NCBI RefSeq assembly: GCF_014203095.1
Contig: NZ_JACHIG010000020.1
Span: 1 to 42,675, forward strand
Direction of reading: 5' to 3'
DNA from: Prosthecobacter vanneervenii
Lineage (GTDB): Bacteria; Verrucomicrobiota; Verrucomicrobiia; Verrucomicrobiales; Verrucomicrobiaceae
DNA: 42,675 nucleotides
The notes under the pieces were generated by a model. It made no database searches. It worked only from the letters and a program-made list of their open reading frames with translations, and was not told where the DNA came from. The stretch's first letter is position 1. Every line of letters starts with the position of its first letter. Positions 7,030-15,376 of this stretch are shown here, piece by piece. Position numbers and translations under genes: made by a program.

Positions 7030-9312
7030 ATGCAAAACACTCTCGCTCCTTCGTTCAGCAGCCGCGTTCTCAAATCCGGTGCCGAAGCACTCTCCTTCAC
7101 TTCCCTGCTGTGTGCCGCAGGAAACCTGGACGCCCAGACCGCAGCCACGAAACCGGCTCCAAAGACCGAAGATGTCCCGATGGAGATGCCCGAAGTCGTG
7201 ATCGAGGCCTCGGGCTCGGTTTACAATCCTCAGCGCCTGCAGTCCCCCAAATACACCGAGCCGCTGCGCGACATCCCACAGACGATCACGGTCATTCCCA
7301 AGGCAGTCATCGAAGACCGTGGGGCCTTCAGCCTGCGCGACGTGCTGAAAAACACCCCCGGCATCTCCATGCAGGCCGGTGAAGGTGGTGCGGTCTCAGG
7401 AGACAACCTTTCCATCCGCGGCTTCAGCGCCCGCAGCGACATCTATCTCGACGGCGTGCGCGACTATGCGAACTACAACCGCGACCCCTTCAACACCGAG
7501 CAGGTCGAGATCACCAAAGGCCCCTCCTCCTCGACCGTGGGCCGCGGCTCCACCGGCGGCTCCATCAACACCGTCAGCAAGATGGCCAACCTGACCGACT
7601 CCGCCTCCGGCACGGTCAGCGCTGGTACCAGCAACCTCTACCGTGGCACCCTGGATGTGAACCAGACGCTGTCAGAGCACACGGCCTTCCGCCTCAACGG
7701 CATGTACCACACGGCCGACACGCCTGGGCGCGATGATGTCTCGATGGAACGCTACGGCATCGCCGCCTCTCTGGGCGCAGGACTGGGCACGGACACGCGT
7801 TTCATGCTCAATTACCAGCGTCTGGAGGAAAGCAATATTCCCGACTACGGCCTGCCCTGGATCCCCAGCAACGGCACCTTCAGCGGCTCGGGCACCGTGC
7901 TTGCCGGGTATCAAAACCAGGCGCCTCCCGGGGTGAGCTTCAATACCTTCTACGGTCTTCCCGGCGTGGACTATGAAAAGATCCAGACCGACCACTACAC
8001 GGCCATTTTTGAGCACGACTTCACCAAAGACGTGCGTCTGCGGAATGTGACGCGCTATTCGCGCAGCCACCGTGATTCAGTGAGCACGGCGCCACGTCTT
8101 CGAGACACGAGCGCAGCTGTGGGCAATCAATACACGACCGTGCTCAACCGTCAGTTGCAGCGCCGCCAGCAGTTTACTGAAATGTTCGGCAATCAGACGA
8201 ATCTCGTGGCCGATTTTGCCACCGGGCCCATCAAACACGCGCTGGTCACCGGCATGGAGTTTTACCTGGAGCACCAGCAGAACGCCAACGTGGCTGGCAT
8301 TGCAACCCTGACCGATCTCTACAACCCCGGCCTCATTCTCCCGCCCAGTGCCGTGCCTCCGGCCAATGCGCAGGACATCACCAGCAAGTATCCGGGGCTG
8401 CCAGCACCGACAGAGGCCTACCTTTACACGGTGTCCGCCTACGTCTTTGACACCATGAAAATCGGCAGACACTGGGAGATCAGCACTGGCCTGCGCTATG
8501 ACCACATGTACGCCACGGTGAGCCTGCCGGGCAATGCCCCTGGCTACTCCAATGCCGATGATCTTTTCAGCTGGAAGGCCGCGCTGATCTACAAGCCGGT
8601 GAAGCAGGGCAGCTTCTACTTTGGCTACGGCACTTCATTCAACCCCACCATCGACGGAGCCTCCGGCGCTGGCCTGGGCCTGGCTGCAAGCAACACCAAC
8701 GTGAGTACCGTCGGCCTCAACCCGGAACATACCGGCACCTATGAGCTGGGCACCAAGTGGGACGTGCTGGAGGAAAGGCTCTCCCTGACCGCTGCTCTCT
8801 TCCGCACTGAAAAAACCAACGCACGCACCACCGATGCCTCCGGCATCACCACCCTGGCGGGTAACCAGATCGTGCAGGGCATTGAATTCAGCGCCACCGG
8901 CAACATCACCAAGAACTGGCAGGTCTTCGGCGGCTACGCCTACATGAAGAGCGAGACCAAGGCCTCGACCAACGCCGGCGACGTGGGCCAGTCGCTCTCC
9001 AATGCGCCCAACCAGACGTTCAATCTCTGGACCACCTACAACGTCACCGAGAAGTTCCAGGCCGGCTTTGGCGCTCAGTACATGGGCATTCGCACCAGCA
9101 GCAACGGTTCCACCGCCACCTCCGGCATTCGCGTGGCCCCGTGCTACTGGACGCTGGACGCCATGCTCAACTACAAGCTCAGCGAGAAACTCAGCCTGCG
9201 CCTGAACATCTACAACCTGGCCGACGAACGCTACGTCGGAAGCGTGGGTGGCGGCCAGTTTGTCCCCGGCCCCGGACGCTCCGCAGCTTTGACAGCCAGC
9301 TTCAAGTTCTAA
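7030..9312 (+). CDS. TonB-dependent siderophore receptor (second of a tandem pair)
   Basis: 760 residues. Signal peptide to about residue 36 (EALSFTSLLCAAGNLDAQ), then the plug (RDIPQTITVIPKAVIEDRG, LRDVLKNTPGISMQAGEGG, IRGFSARSDIYLDGVRDYA, VEITKGPSSSTVGRGSTGGS) and a barrel ending in FKF. It is a full-length paralogue of the preceding gene. The plug and periplasmic barrel turns are nearly the same, while the loops, for example after LPDFGLP/IPDYGLP and before the second half of the barrel, differ, as expected for receptors that have diverged in ligand. It is followed 12 bases later by the PiuC-type gene and then the PepSY gene, so the three probably form one transcript: uptake, then handling of the ferric chelate. 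Confidence 0.94.
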   Translation: MQNTLAPSFSSRVLKSGAEALSFTSLLCAAGNLDAQTAATKPAPKTEDVPMEMPEVVIEASGSVYNPQRLQSPKYTEPLRDIPQTITVIPKAVIEDRGAFSLRDVLKNTPGISMQAGEGGAVSGDNLSIRGFSARSDIYLDGVRDYANYNRDPFNTEQVEITKGPSSSTVGRGSTGGSINTVSKMANLTDSASGTVSAGTSNLYRGTLDVNQTLSEHTAFRLNGMYHTADTPGRDDVSMERYGIAASLGAGLGTDTRFMLNYQRLEESNIPDYGLPWIPSNGTFSGSGTVLAGYQNQAPPGVSFNTFYGLPGVDYEKIQTDHYTAIFEHDFTKDVRLRNVTRYSRSHRDSVSTAPRLRDTSAAVGNQYTTVLNRQLQRRQQFTEMFGNQTNLVADFATGPIKHALVTGMEFYLEHQQNANVAGIATLTDLYNPGLILPPSAVPPANAQDITSKYPGLPAPTEAYLYTVSAYVFDTMKIGRHWEISTGLRYDHMYATVSLPGNAPGYSNADDLFSWKAALIYKPVKQGSFYFGYGTSFNPTIDGASGAGLGLAASNTNVSTVGLNPEHTGTYELGTKWDVLEERLSLTAALFRTEKTNARTTDASGITTLAGNQIVQGIEFSATGNITKNWQVFGGYAYMKSETKASTNAGDVGQSLSNAPNQTFNLWTTYNVTEKFQAGFGAQYMGIRTSSNGSTATSGIRVAPCYWTLDAMLNYKLSEKLSLRLNIYNLADERYVGSVGGGQFVPGPGRSAALTASFKF

Positions 9313-9324
9313 CCCCACACCCCC

Positions 9325-10017
9325 ATGCTCATTGCCATCCCCGACGTACTCACCGCAGAACAAGTCACCAAAGCACGCCAGATTCTTGATTCCGCCGAGT
9401 GGGTGGATGGCAAGGGCACCGCGGGCTACCAATCCGCCAAGACCAAGGATAACATGCAGCTTCCGGAAGACAGCGCTGCTGCCCGTGAGCTGGGGGAGAT
9501 GATCCTGGCTGCGCTGTCCAAGAATCCGCTCTTTCTGGCCGCAGCACTGCCGCTGCAAATCTTCCCGCCGCTTTTCAACCGCTACTCCGGCGGCCAGTCG
9601 TTTGGCACGCATGTGGACAATGCCATCCGCCAGCACCGCAGCCTGCCGGTGCGCATCCGCACAGATCTGAGCGCCACGCTCTTCTTTGCCGGGCCGGAGG
9701 AGTATGATGGCGGGGAGCTGTGCATCGAGGACACCTATGGCGTGCAGCGCGTGAAGCTGCCGCCCGGCCACATGGTGCTCTATCCTTCCACCAGCCTGCA
9801 CCATGTCACGCCTGTGACACGCGGTGCGCGCGTCTGCTCCTTCTTCTGGCTGCAGAGCATGATCCGCGATGACAGCAGGCGCTCGCTGCTTTTTGATCTC
9901 GATCTGGCCATCCAGCGCCTGGGCCGCGACCTGCCCAACAACGCCACCGCCGAGCAGACCGGTGTGCAGCTCACAGGCGTGTACCACAATCTTCTTCGCC
10001 AGTGGGCGGAAATGTGA
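9325..10017 (+). CDS. piuC: PiuC/YbiX-family Fe(II)/2-oxoglutarate dioxygenase
   Basis: 230 residues, the usual size for PKHD-type hydroxylases of the PiuC/YbiX family (E. coli YbiX is about 225). The iron ligands of the double-stranded beta-helix are visible: His96 and Asp98 in FGTHVDNAIR and His159 in SLHHVTPVTRG, with Arg166 as the 2-oxoglutarate anchor. No signal peptide, so it is cytoplasmic. Genes of this family accompany TonB-dependent siderophore receptors (piuA-piuC in Pseudomonas). Its substrate is not established; a role in processing the imported siderophore is commonly proposed. It lies 12 bases after the second receptor and 15 bases before the PepSY gene. Confidence 0.93.
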   Translation: MLIAIPDVLTAEQVTKARQILDSAEWVDGKGTAGYQSAKTKDNMQLPEDSAAARELGEMILAALSKNPLFLAAALPLQIFPPLFNRYSGGQSFGTHVDNAIRQHRSLPVRIRTDLSATLFFAGPEEYDGGELCIEDTYGVQRVKLPPGHMVLYPSTSLHHVTPVTRGARVCSFFWLQSMIRDDSRRSLLFDLDLAIQRLGRDLPNNATAEQTGVQLTGVYHNLLRQWAEM

Positions 10018-10032
10018 TTCCTTACCCCTTTT

Positions 10033-11184
10033 GTGAAGCCGACTTTTCACCGCCTCATTTTCTGGAGTCACCTCATCATCGGCCTGCTGGCCGGTGTGGT
10101 CATCCTCTCCATGGCCGTCACCGGGCTGCTCATCTCCTATGAGACCCAGATTCTTGACTGGGCGCACCGGGATCTGCGTGTCACTCCTGGTGGTGCGCAT
10201 TTGGATGTTGAGACGCTGGTGGCAAAAGTGCGTGAGGCGAAGCCGGAGCTGGTTCCTACGGGCATCACATGGAAAGCAAACCCGGAAATGCCGGTGACCC
10301 TGACCGTCGGCAAAGAAGGCGTCTTTTATGCCAACCCCTACACGGGCGCGTTTCTGGGAGAAGGACACCGCGCATGGCGCGACTTCTTCCACGCCGCGAC
10401 TGAGTGGCACCGCTTTCTGTCAGGAACCGGACTGCCGCGTGAAACTGGGAAAGCCATCACGGGAGCTGGCAACCTGCTCTTTGGGCTGCTGCTGCTCTCC
10501 GGTCTTTATCTCTGGTGGCCCCGCCAATGGCGCTGGGTCAATGTGCGAGCCGTGCTGCTTTTCAACCCGCGACTGCGTGGCCGTGCCCGCAACTGGAACT
10601 GGCACAACGTCTTTGGCTTCTGGAGTGCGCTGCCGCTGCTGTTCATCATTCTGACAGGGCTGGTCATGTCCTACGGCTGGGCCAACAACCTGCTATTCAC
10701 TCTTGCTGGCAGCAAGCCGCCGCCCCCCAAAGAGCGCCGCGAAGGCGGCCCCCGAGGTGCGGGCGGTCCTGACCGCCGCGAGGCAAGCGGCCCCCGTGAA
10801 AAGAGCATGCCCACGCTGTCGGGTCTGGCCCCGCTGCTAGCGCAAGTAAAACAGCAAATGCCTGGCTGGACCACTCTGAGTCTGCGTATGCCGCAGACGC
10901 CTGGGGCCCCATTTTCGCTCATGGTGGACCGAGGCGGCCGAGGTCAGGTGCATCTCCGCACCATGCTGAATCTCGATGCATCCCAGGGAAAAGTGCTGCC
11001 GAGCCCGGATGACTTCCTGCAGCAGAACTTGGGCCGCAGGCTGCGCATGTATGCCCGCTTTCTCCACACCGGCGAGCTCTTTGGCTTCTTTGGCCAAACA
11101 GTGGCAGCCCTCTGCACTTTGTGTACCATCATCCTGATTTGGACCGGTTTTGCTCTGGCTTGGCGACGTTTTGTTAAGCCGTAA
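10033..11184 (+). CDS. PepSY-associated membrane protein (PiuB-like)
   Basis: 383 residues starting at GTG 10033, which gives the expected FHRLIFWSHLIIGLLAGVV beginning. There are four membrane helices: about 10-33, 143-163, 195-215 and 355-378. A PepSY domain (LDVETLVAKVREAKPELVP...) lies in the first periplasmic loop. Histidines at the helix ends (FHRLIFWSH, EWHRFL, WNWHNVFGFW, RFLHTG) fit the haem-binding pattern of this group, some members of which act as periplasmic ferric-siderophore reductases. Gene order receptor-piuC-PepSY supports that role. Residues about 228-258 form an odd Pro/Arg/Gly-rich insert coded by a short repeat with a palindrome at its centre. Confidence 0.88.
   Translation: MKPTFHRLIFWSHLIIGLLAGVVILSMAVTGLLISYETQILDWAHRDLRVTPGGAHLDVETLVAKVREAKPELVPTGITWKANPEMPVTLTVGKEGVFYANPYTGAFLGEGHRAWRDFFHAATEWHRFLSGTGLPRETGKAITGAGNLLFGLLLLSGLYLWWPRQWRWVNVRAVLLFNPRLRGRARNWNWHNVFGFWSALPLLFIILTGLVMSYGWANNLLFTLAGSKPPPPKERREGGPRGAGGPDRREASGPREKSMPTLSGLAPLLAQVKQQMPGWTTLSLRMPQTPGAPFSLMVDRGGRGQVHLRTMLNLDASQGKVLPSPDDFLQQNLGRRLRMYARFLHTGELFGFFGQTVAALCTLCTIILIWTGFALAWRRFVKP
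10732..10800 (+). repeat. In-frame palindrome-containing repeat within the PepSY gene
   Basis: GAGCGCCGCGAAGGCGGCCC (from 10732) is echoed by GACCGCCGCGAGGCAAGCGG (from 10771), and between and into the second copy lies GGCGGTCCTGACCGCC, a 7-base stem with a 2-base loop. The segment codes the Pro/Arg/Gly-rich insert between membrane helices 3 and 4. It looks like a short REP-like element that was tolerated in frame. Confidence 0.4.
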
Positions 11185-11245
11185 CGCCTGCCATGAGGCT
11201 CCGTAAGAAAAACGGAAGCGCAAGATAGGCTCAAAATACTGCAAT

Positions 11246-11296
11246 TGAGACTCTATCGCAGAAAGGACTTGAGCGTTAATCAATTCCGCTCAGTAT
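11246..11296 (+). promoter_or_regulatory. Operator-like motif and promoter of the FecA-like receptor
   Basis: TGAGACTCTATCGCA (11246-11260) matches the sites at 3221 and 6953, and it is preceded by TGCAAT just as the 3221 site is (TGCAATTGMGACTC in both). Eight bases downstream comes TTGAGC (11269-11274), a possible -35; CAGTAT (11291-11296) is a weak -10 at a 16-base gap. The 8-base gap to the -35 equals that seen before tonB. Confidence 0.5.
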
Positions 11297-11336
11297 CCAG
11301 CCCTCTTTGCGACGGAATCTCAGTATCAACACTCTC

Positions 11337-13466
11337 ATGCCATCGACTTTCGCTCCTCTTATCCGCCTTTCCGCCGGACCGATCATCGCTGCTTCGGCCA
11401 TCCTGTTCCTTGCACTGGCGTCTCACAGTCGTTCCCAGACTGCCAGACAAACATCGCAGCAGCTCCCTGAAATCACCATCACCGCAGAAGCCGAACCTGA
11501 GCCACAGGTCATCATTCCCTACCTTCCTCCCGTCGAGGGCACCAAGATCTACGCTGGCAAGAAAGCGAGCTCCCTGAACATCCAGGCGCTACCTCAGGTG
11601 CAGGCAAACAATTACAGCCAGGCCTTTGCCATGACGCCCGGCCTGATCACTGCCGAAGAAAGCACTCCGCTGGTCAGCCTGGGCTATCGTGGGATCGGAT
11701 CGCCAGATCGTGCCCAGTACTTCATGATGCTGCAGGATGGCATCCCCATCGCCGCCGACCCTCAAGGCTACCCCGAGTCCTACTGGACCCCGCCGCTGGA
11801 GTCCACCCAGCGCATCGACTTCGTCCGAGGTGGTGCCTCGCTGCTCTACGGCCCGCAGCCGGCCGGTGCCATGAACTACGTCTCCTCCATGCCGCGCACA
11901 GACCGCCTGTTTGGCATGCAGACCAAGCACATCTTTGGCAGCAACGACCTCTACTCCACCTTCACCTCCATCGACGGCAGCGCAGGCAAATGGAGCTGGT
12001 ACGGCTGGTTTAACCACCGTTCCGGCACTGGTTTCCGCAAGGCAAACAGCGATTTCAACGTGGATGGCGGCCGCCTGAAGCTCATCTACCAGCAGGCCCC
12101 CGACACACGCTGGATTTTCTCCCTCGATGCCGGCTCTGACCGCCATGGCGAACCCGGCGGACTGACCGCAGCGGCCTACAACGCCGACCGCAATCAAACC
12201 GTGCGCCGAACCGACCGATTCCACCTGAGCCGTGTCGTCGCCAGTGCAGAGCTGCAGCACAAGTTTTCCAGCAGGACTGAACTCAGCGTGAAAACCTGGG
12301 CTGGCGCCTACGACCGCTGGAGCAACCGTCAGACGGGCGGCTTCGGCACCGTCACCGCCAATACGTCGGCGATCCAGCATCAGCAGTTCTACAACTGGGG
12401 GATCGAGCCCCGCATCCGCCATGATTACGAGCTCTGGGGCGGCGACCACTCCATCTCCGCAGGCATGCAGTTCTACATGTGCCACTCTCCCCGCAAAGAT
12501 GCCACTGGCGCCTATCCGACGGACAACATCGGCACCGTCAACACCGTCGCCTCCCGTGATGTAATCTACGGCTCCATGTTCGTTGAAAACAAGTTCACCT
12601 TTGGCCGCCTCACCATCACTCCCGGCTTCCGCATGGAGATGATCAATCAAAACATCACCGTCAAAAACATTGGTGTCGCCACCACGCAGCGTGATGCGAG
12701 CAAGTTCGACAAGCAGCCGCTCTTCGGCCTCGGTCTTTCCTACGATCTCGGCAACCAGACCGCTGTTTATGCCAACATCTCCCAGAGCTACCGTGCCACC
12801 ACCTTCGGCCAGTCGCTGATTCCTGCCGCAGGTGGTACAGCCAGCGATGTGGCCCCATCTCAGGGCTGGAGCTATGAACTCGGCCTCCGTGGCAATCCCA
12901 AACCCTGGTTCAGCTATGACACCTCCTTGTTCCTCGTGGATCTCGATGACAAGCTGGGCACCGCCGGCGTGAACATCCAGAGCGTCGGCCGCAGCATCAA
13001 CTACGGCTGGGAAGGCGCCGCGCAGTTCGACATCATCGGCGGGCTCGATGCCCTCAATGGCACCCATCGCGGCGAGCGCCTCGGCGCCCTCAATCTCTAC
13101 GGCAACATCTCCGTGCTCGAAGCCCGTCTGTCCGGCGGCGTAAACGACGGCGGGCGCCCGCAGTACGCACCGCCCTACATCATCCGCACCGGCGCGATCT
13201 ACAAACGCAAGAGCGGCCTGAAGATCGCCTTTCTCGGCACCTTGATGGCCCGCCACAATGGCAGTGACAACGCGGACAGCCGTTTCGACATTCCCGCCTA
13301 CACCACCTGGGATCTCACCGCCGAAGTCCCCATCGGCAAAAACTTCTCCGTCATGGCCGGCCTCAACAACGTCTTCGACAAGCACTACTACTCACTCGTC
13401 AACAGCAGTGGCATCATCCCTGCCTATGGCCGCAACTTCTACGTCGGCGGCAGCTTGAAATTTTGA
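11337..13466 (+). CDS. FecA-like TonB-dependent receptor
   Basis: 709 residues from ATG 11337; a TTG ten codons earlier is in frame but less likely. Signal peptide through about residue 37 (AASAILFLALASHSRSQ). A short TonB-box-like segment LPEITITAEA follows, then a plug with YSQAFAMTPGLITAEES, LGYRGIGSPDRAQYFMMLQDGIPI, RIDFVRGGASLLYGPQPAGAM, and a barrel ending in GGSLKF. The plug resembles FecA, the ferric dicitrate receptor, more than the two upstream receptors. It lacks an extended N-terminal signalling domain, so it should not drive an ECF sigma cascade. It has its own promoter region after the PepSY gene. The ferric ligand is unknown. Confidence 0.9.
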   Translation: MPSTFAPLIRLSAGPIIAASAILFLALASHSRSQTARQTSQQLPEITITAEAEPEPQVIIPYLPPVEGTKIYAGKKASSLNIQALPQVQANNYSQAFAMTPGLITAEESTPLVSLGYRGIGSPDRAQYFMMLQDGIPIAADPQGYPESYWTPPLESTQRIDFVRGGASLLYGPQPAGAMNYVSSMPRTDRLFGMQTKHIFGSNDLYSTFTSIDGSAGKWSWYGWFNHRSGTGFRKANSDFNVDGGRLKLIYQQAPDTRWIFSLDAGSDRHGEPGGLTAAAYNADRNQTVRRTDRFHLSRVVASAELQHKFSSRTELSVKTWAGAYDRWSNRQTGGFGTVTANTSAIQHQQFYNWGIEPRIRHDYELWGGDHSISAGMQFYMCHSPRKDATGAYPTDNIGTVNTVASRDVIYGSMFVENKFTFGRLTITPGFRMEMINQNITVKNIGVATTQRDASKFDKQPLFGLGLSYDLGNQTAVYANISQSYRATTFGQSLIPAAGGTASDVAPSQGWSYELGLRGNPKPWFSYDTSLFLVDLDDKLGTAGVNIQSVGRSINYGWEGAAQFDIIGGLDALNGTHRGERLGALNLYGNISVLEARLSGGVNDGGRPQYAPPYIIRTGAIYKRKSGLKIAFLGTLMARHNGSDNADSRFDIPAYTTWDLTAEVPIGKNFSVMAGLNNVFDKHYYSLVNSSGIIPAYGRNFYVGGSLKF

Positions 13467-13489
13467 TCTGAATTAGGTTGGATCAGACA

Positions 13490-13526
13490 CCTGCGGGGCG
13501 CGGAAGTGGTGTTCCGACCCCGCAGG
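13490..13526 (+). terminator. Hairpin after the FecA-like receptor
   Basis: CCTGCGGGG (13490-13498) pairs perfectly with CCCCGCAGG (13518-13526), and inside it GGAA pairs with TTCC. It begins 24 bases after the receptor stop codon. There is no T run, so it may be a factor-assisted terminator, an mRNA end stabiliser or a REP-like palindrome rather than a classic terminator. Confidence 0.4.
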
Positions 13527-13659
13527 GACATCTCGTCTCCCTTTCGAAGCGTAGATGCAGAAGCGCGCACGCTGTTGAAAAAACTGAGGACGGATAGGGA
13601 GATCAACGCCGACAGCAAAAGGCTCCGGATAAACCGATCTTCAACTTTGAGCGTATGCC

Positions 13660-13673
13660 GCAAGCCCGCTTGC
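13660..13673 (+). promoter_or_regulatory. Possible ArsR autoregulatory operator
   Basis: GCAAGCCCGCTTGC is a perfect 6-2-6 palindrome ending 32 bases before the ArsR start at 13706, and is flanked by two GTATGC copies. ArsR-family repressors usually bind such palindromes in their own promoter. The assignment rests on position and symmetry only. Confidence 0.3.
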
Positions 13674-13705
13674 CAGTCTGGTATGCAGCATCCACTCGAT
13701 TCTCC

Positions 13706-14080
13706 ATGAGACGCACCCCCAAGCCGATGCTCCTAGACCTCGTGTTTGCCGCGCTCTCCGACGCCACCCGGCGCGGGCTGCTGACGCGCCTGATCGATGG
13801 CGAAGCCACGGTGGGAGAGCTGGCGGAGCCGCTGCAGATGTCCCTGCCGGCCGTCTCCAAACACCTGCGTGTGCTTGAGGATGCAGGGCTGCTCAGGCGC
13901 CGAATTAATGGCCGCACCCATTACATCACCGCCAATCCGAAACCCCTCCACGAAGCCGTGAACTGGATCGAACGCCACCGTCAGATGTGGGAAGGCAGCT
14001 TCGACAAACCCGCCTCCCTCGTGGAACGGGCACCGCCAGAAACACCCGCCGGGGAAACCGGGACACCTGAAATGGCATGA
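13706..14080 (+). CDS. ArsR-family winged-helix transcriptional regulator
   Basis: 124 residues from ATG 13706; an open frame extends to 13655 but would include the palindrome. The winged helix covers about residues 8-85, with LVFAALSDATRRGLLTRLID, ELAEPLQMSLPAVSKHLRVL (helix-turn-helix) and GLLRRRINGRTHYITANP (wing). It belongs to the ArsR subgroup that lacks metal-binding cysteines and is often paired with an SRPBCC/AHSA1 gene. No such partner follows here, and the next gene is on the other strand. The target is unknown; it may control itself or the neighbouring iron genes. Confidence 0.85.
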   Translation: MRRTPKPMLLDLVFAALSDATRRGLLTRLIDGEATVGELAEPLQMSLPAVSKHLRVLEDAGLLRRRINGRTHYITANPKPLHEAVNWIERHRQMWEGSFDKPASLVERAPPETPAGETGTPEMA

Positions 14081-14194
14081 CCCCACCATGCGGTTCAGGA
14101 CTTTTTTGCACCGCCTTGTCAACCGCTCCAGGCTGCCACGCACGTTGAACTCCCACTTTGAGCTTTCCTCAGCAGCGGCTGAGCCAGGAAAACC

Positions 14195-15364
14195 TTACGC
14201 CTTCTGATAAGCCGCCAGCAGCTGCTCCACGCTGCGCTCCCAGTTCAGCTCCTGTGTCAGGCGTGCATGCCCGGCGGCACCCAGAGCCAGGCGGCGGGCT
14301 TCATCATCGAGGAGGGCAAGAATGGCATCTCCGAGCTTTTCAGCGGAGTTTTCACCGACATACACCGCACCATCTCCTGCGGAGAAGCGCCCTTCCACGG
14401 TGTCAAACATGACGACGGGTCTGGCGAAGGCCATGTACTCCAGCACCTTGTTCATGGTGCAGTGGTCGTTGTAGGCATTGATGGGATCACAGGCCACGCC
14501 GAGGTCGATGCTGCTGAGGGCACGGCAGAGAAATTCATCGCTCACGCGCCCAGGCATGCTGATGTGATCCTGCAGGCCGAGCTGATCCCGCAGCGCCAGG
14601 AGGTCCGCATGCTCCGGCCCCGAGCCCATGAGAAGAAAGTGCACGTCCGCACGCCCCCTCGTCTTGAGGATATGAGCGGCGGCATGCACGAGATACTGCA
14701 CCCCGTCTGCACTGCCCATGACACCAATATAACCCACGAGATGCATTTTCCCGGCACGGAGAGAAGCATCTGGAGCTGCGCCGGCATTCATGCGATTCGG
14801 CGCGGTGCGGACGACGAAGGCGCGGTCATCATGCAAGCGGCCGCGCTTTTTTACAGCAGCGAGCACGCTCTGGTTGGTGGCGATGACGACATCTGCAAGC
14901 GCCAGTGTGCAGCGCTCTGCCAGGCGCACCGCCCAGTAGAACAGGCCACGCCGGCCAAACTTGGCCTCAAACATCTCCGGCCAGAGATCATGCACATCAA
15001 AGATGACCTTCACACCGCCGAGCAGCTTGAAGGGCAGGGCCACGAGAAAGAGCAGATCGGGCGGATTGCAGAGATGGATGATGTCAAAGCCACCACGTCT
15101 CCAGACCTTCAGCGCACAGGTGAGTTCCCCCCACAGAGCGGAGGCGTACTCGGTGATGAAGCCGCCAAGTGAGCCAGCCTCTCCGCTGATCCAGTGGCGG
15201 TAGATCTGAATGCCCTCCAGCACCTCCTCCGGCTGAGTGCAGCCGCGCATCTGCGGGCAGATGACGGTGACTTCATGCCCGGCATCCCTCAGCGCGCAGG
15301 CCTCCTGCCACACGCGCCTGTCAAAGGGCACGGGGAGGTTCTCCACCAGAATGAGGACGCGCAT
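14195..15364 (-). CDS. GT4-family glycosyltransferase
   Basis: 389 residues with the two Rossmann domains of GT-B enzymes. The N-terminal half shows the opening MRVLILVENLPVPFDRRVWQEA typical of WbuB-like GT4 proteins, and FDIIHLCNPPDLLF near residue 95. The C-terminal half contains GYIGVMGSADGVQYLV, a nucleotide-sugar site with LLMGSGPE, and the EX7E-like region around NKVLEYMAFARPVVM. It should add a sugar to a surface polysaccharide or glycolipid precursor at the cytoplasmic face. The gene ends the minus-strand pair with rseP, 12 bases downstream of it, though the two have no known functional link. Confidence 0.9.
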   Translation of the reverse strand: MRVLILVENLPVPFDRRVWQEACALRDAGHEVTVICPQMRGCTQPEEVLEGIQIYRHWISGEAGSLGGFITEYASALWGELTCALKVWRRGGFDIIHLCNPPDLLFLVALPFKLLGGVKVIFDVHDLWPEMFEAKFGRRGLFYWAVRLAERCTLALADVVIATNQSVLAAVKKRGRLHDDRAFVVRTAPNRMNAGAAPDASLRAGKMHLVGYIGVMGSADGVQYLVHAAAHILKTRGRADVHFLLMGSGPEHADLLALRDQLGLQDHISMPGRVSDEFLCRALSSIDLGVACDPINAYNDHCTMNKVLEYMAFARPVVMFDTVEGRFSAGDGAVYVGENSAEKLGDAILALLDDEARRLALGAAGHARLTQELNWERSVEQLLAAYQKA

Positions 15365-15376
15365 GGCCTGCGGACA

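Noticed and set aside
8635..10410. Open frame of 591 codons antisense to the second receptor, piuC and the PepSY gene
   Set aside because: Covers three genes with clear motifs on the other strand; no motif of its own.
11589..13385. Long open frame of 598 codons antisense to the FecA-like receptor
   Set aside because: It mirrors a clear receptor gene in high-GC DNA and shows no recognisable domain.
14168..14183. CTCAGC/GCTGAG hairpin near the end of the GT4 gene
   Set aside because: Stem of only 6 pairs and no T run on either strand, so not called a terminator.
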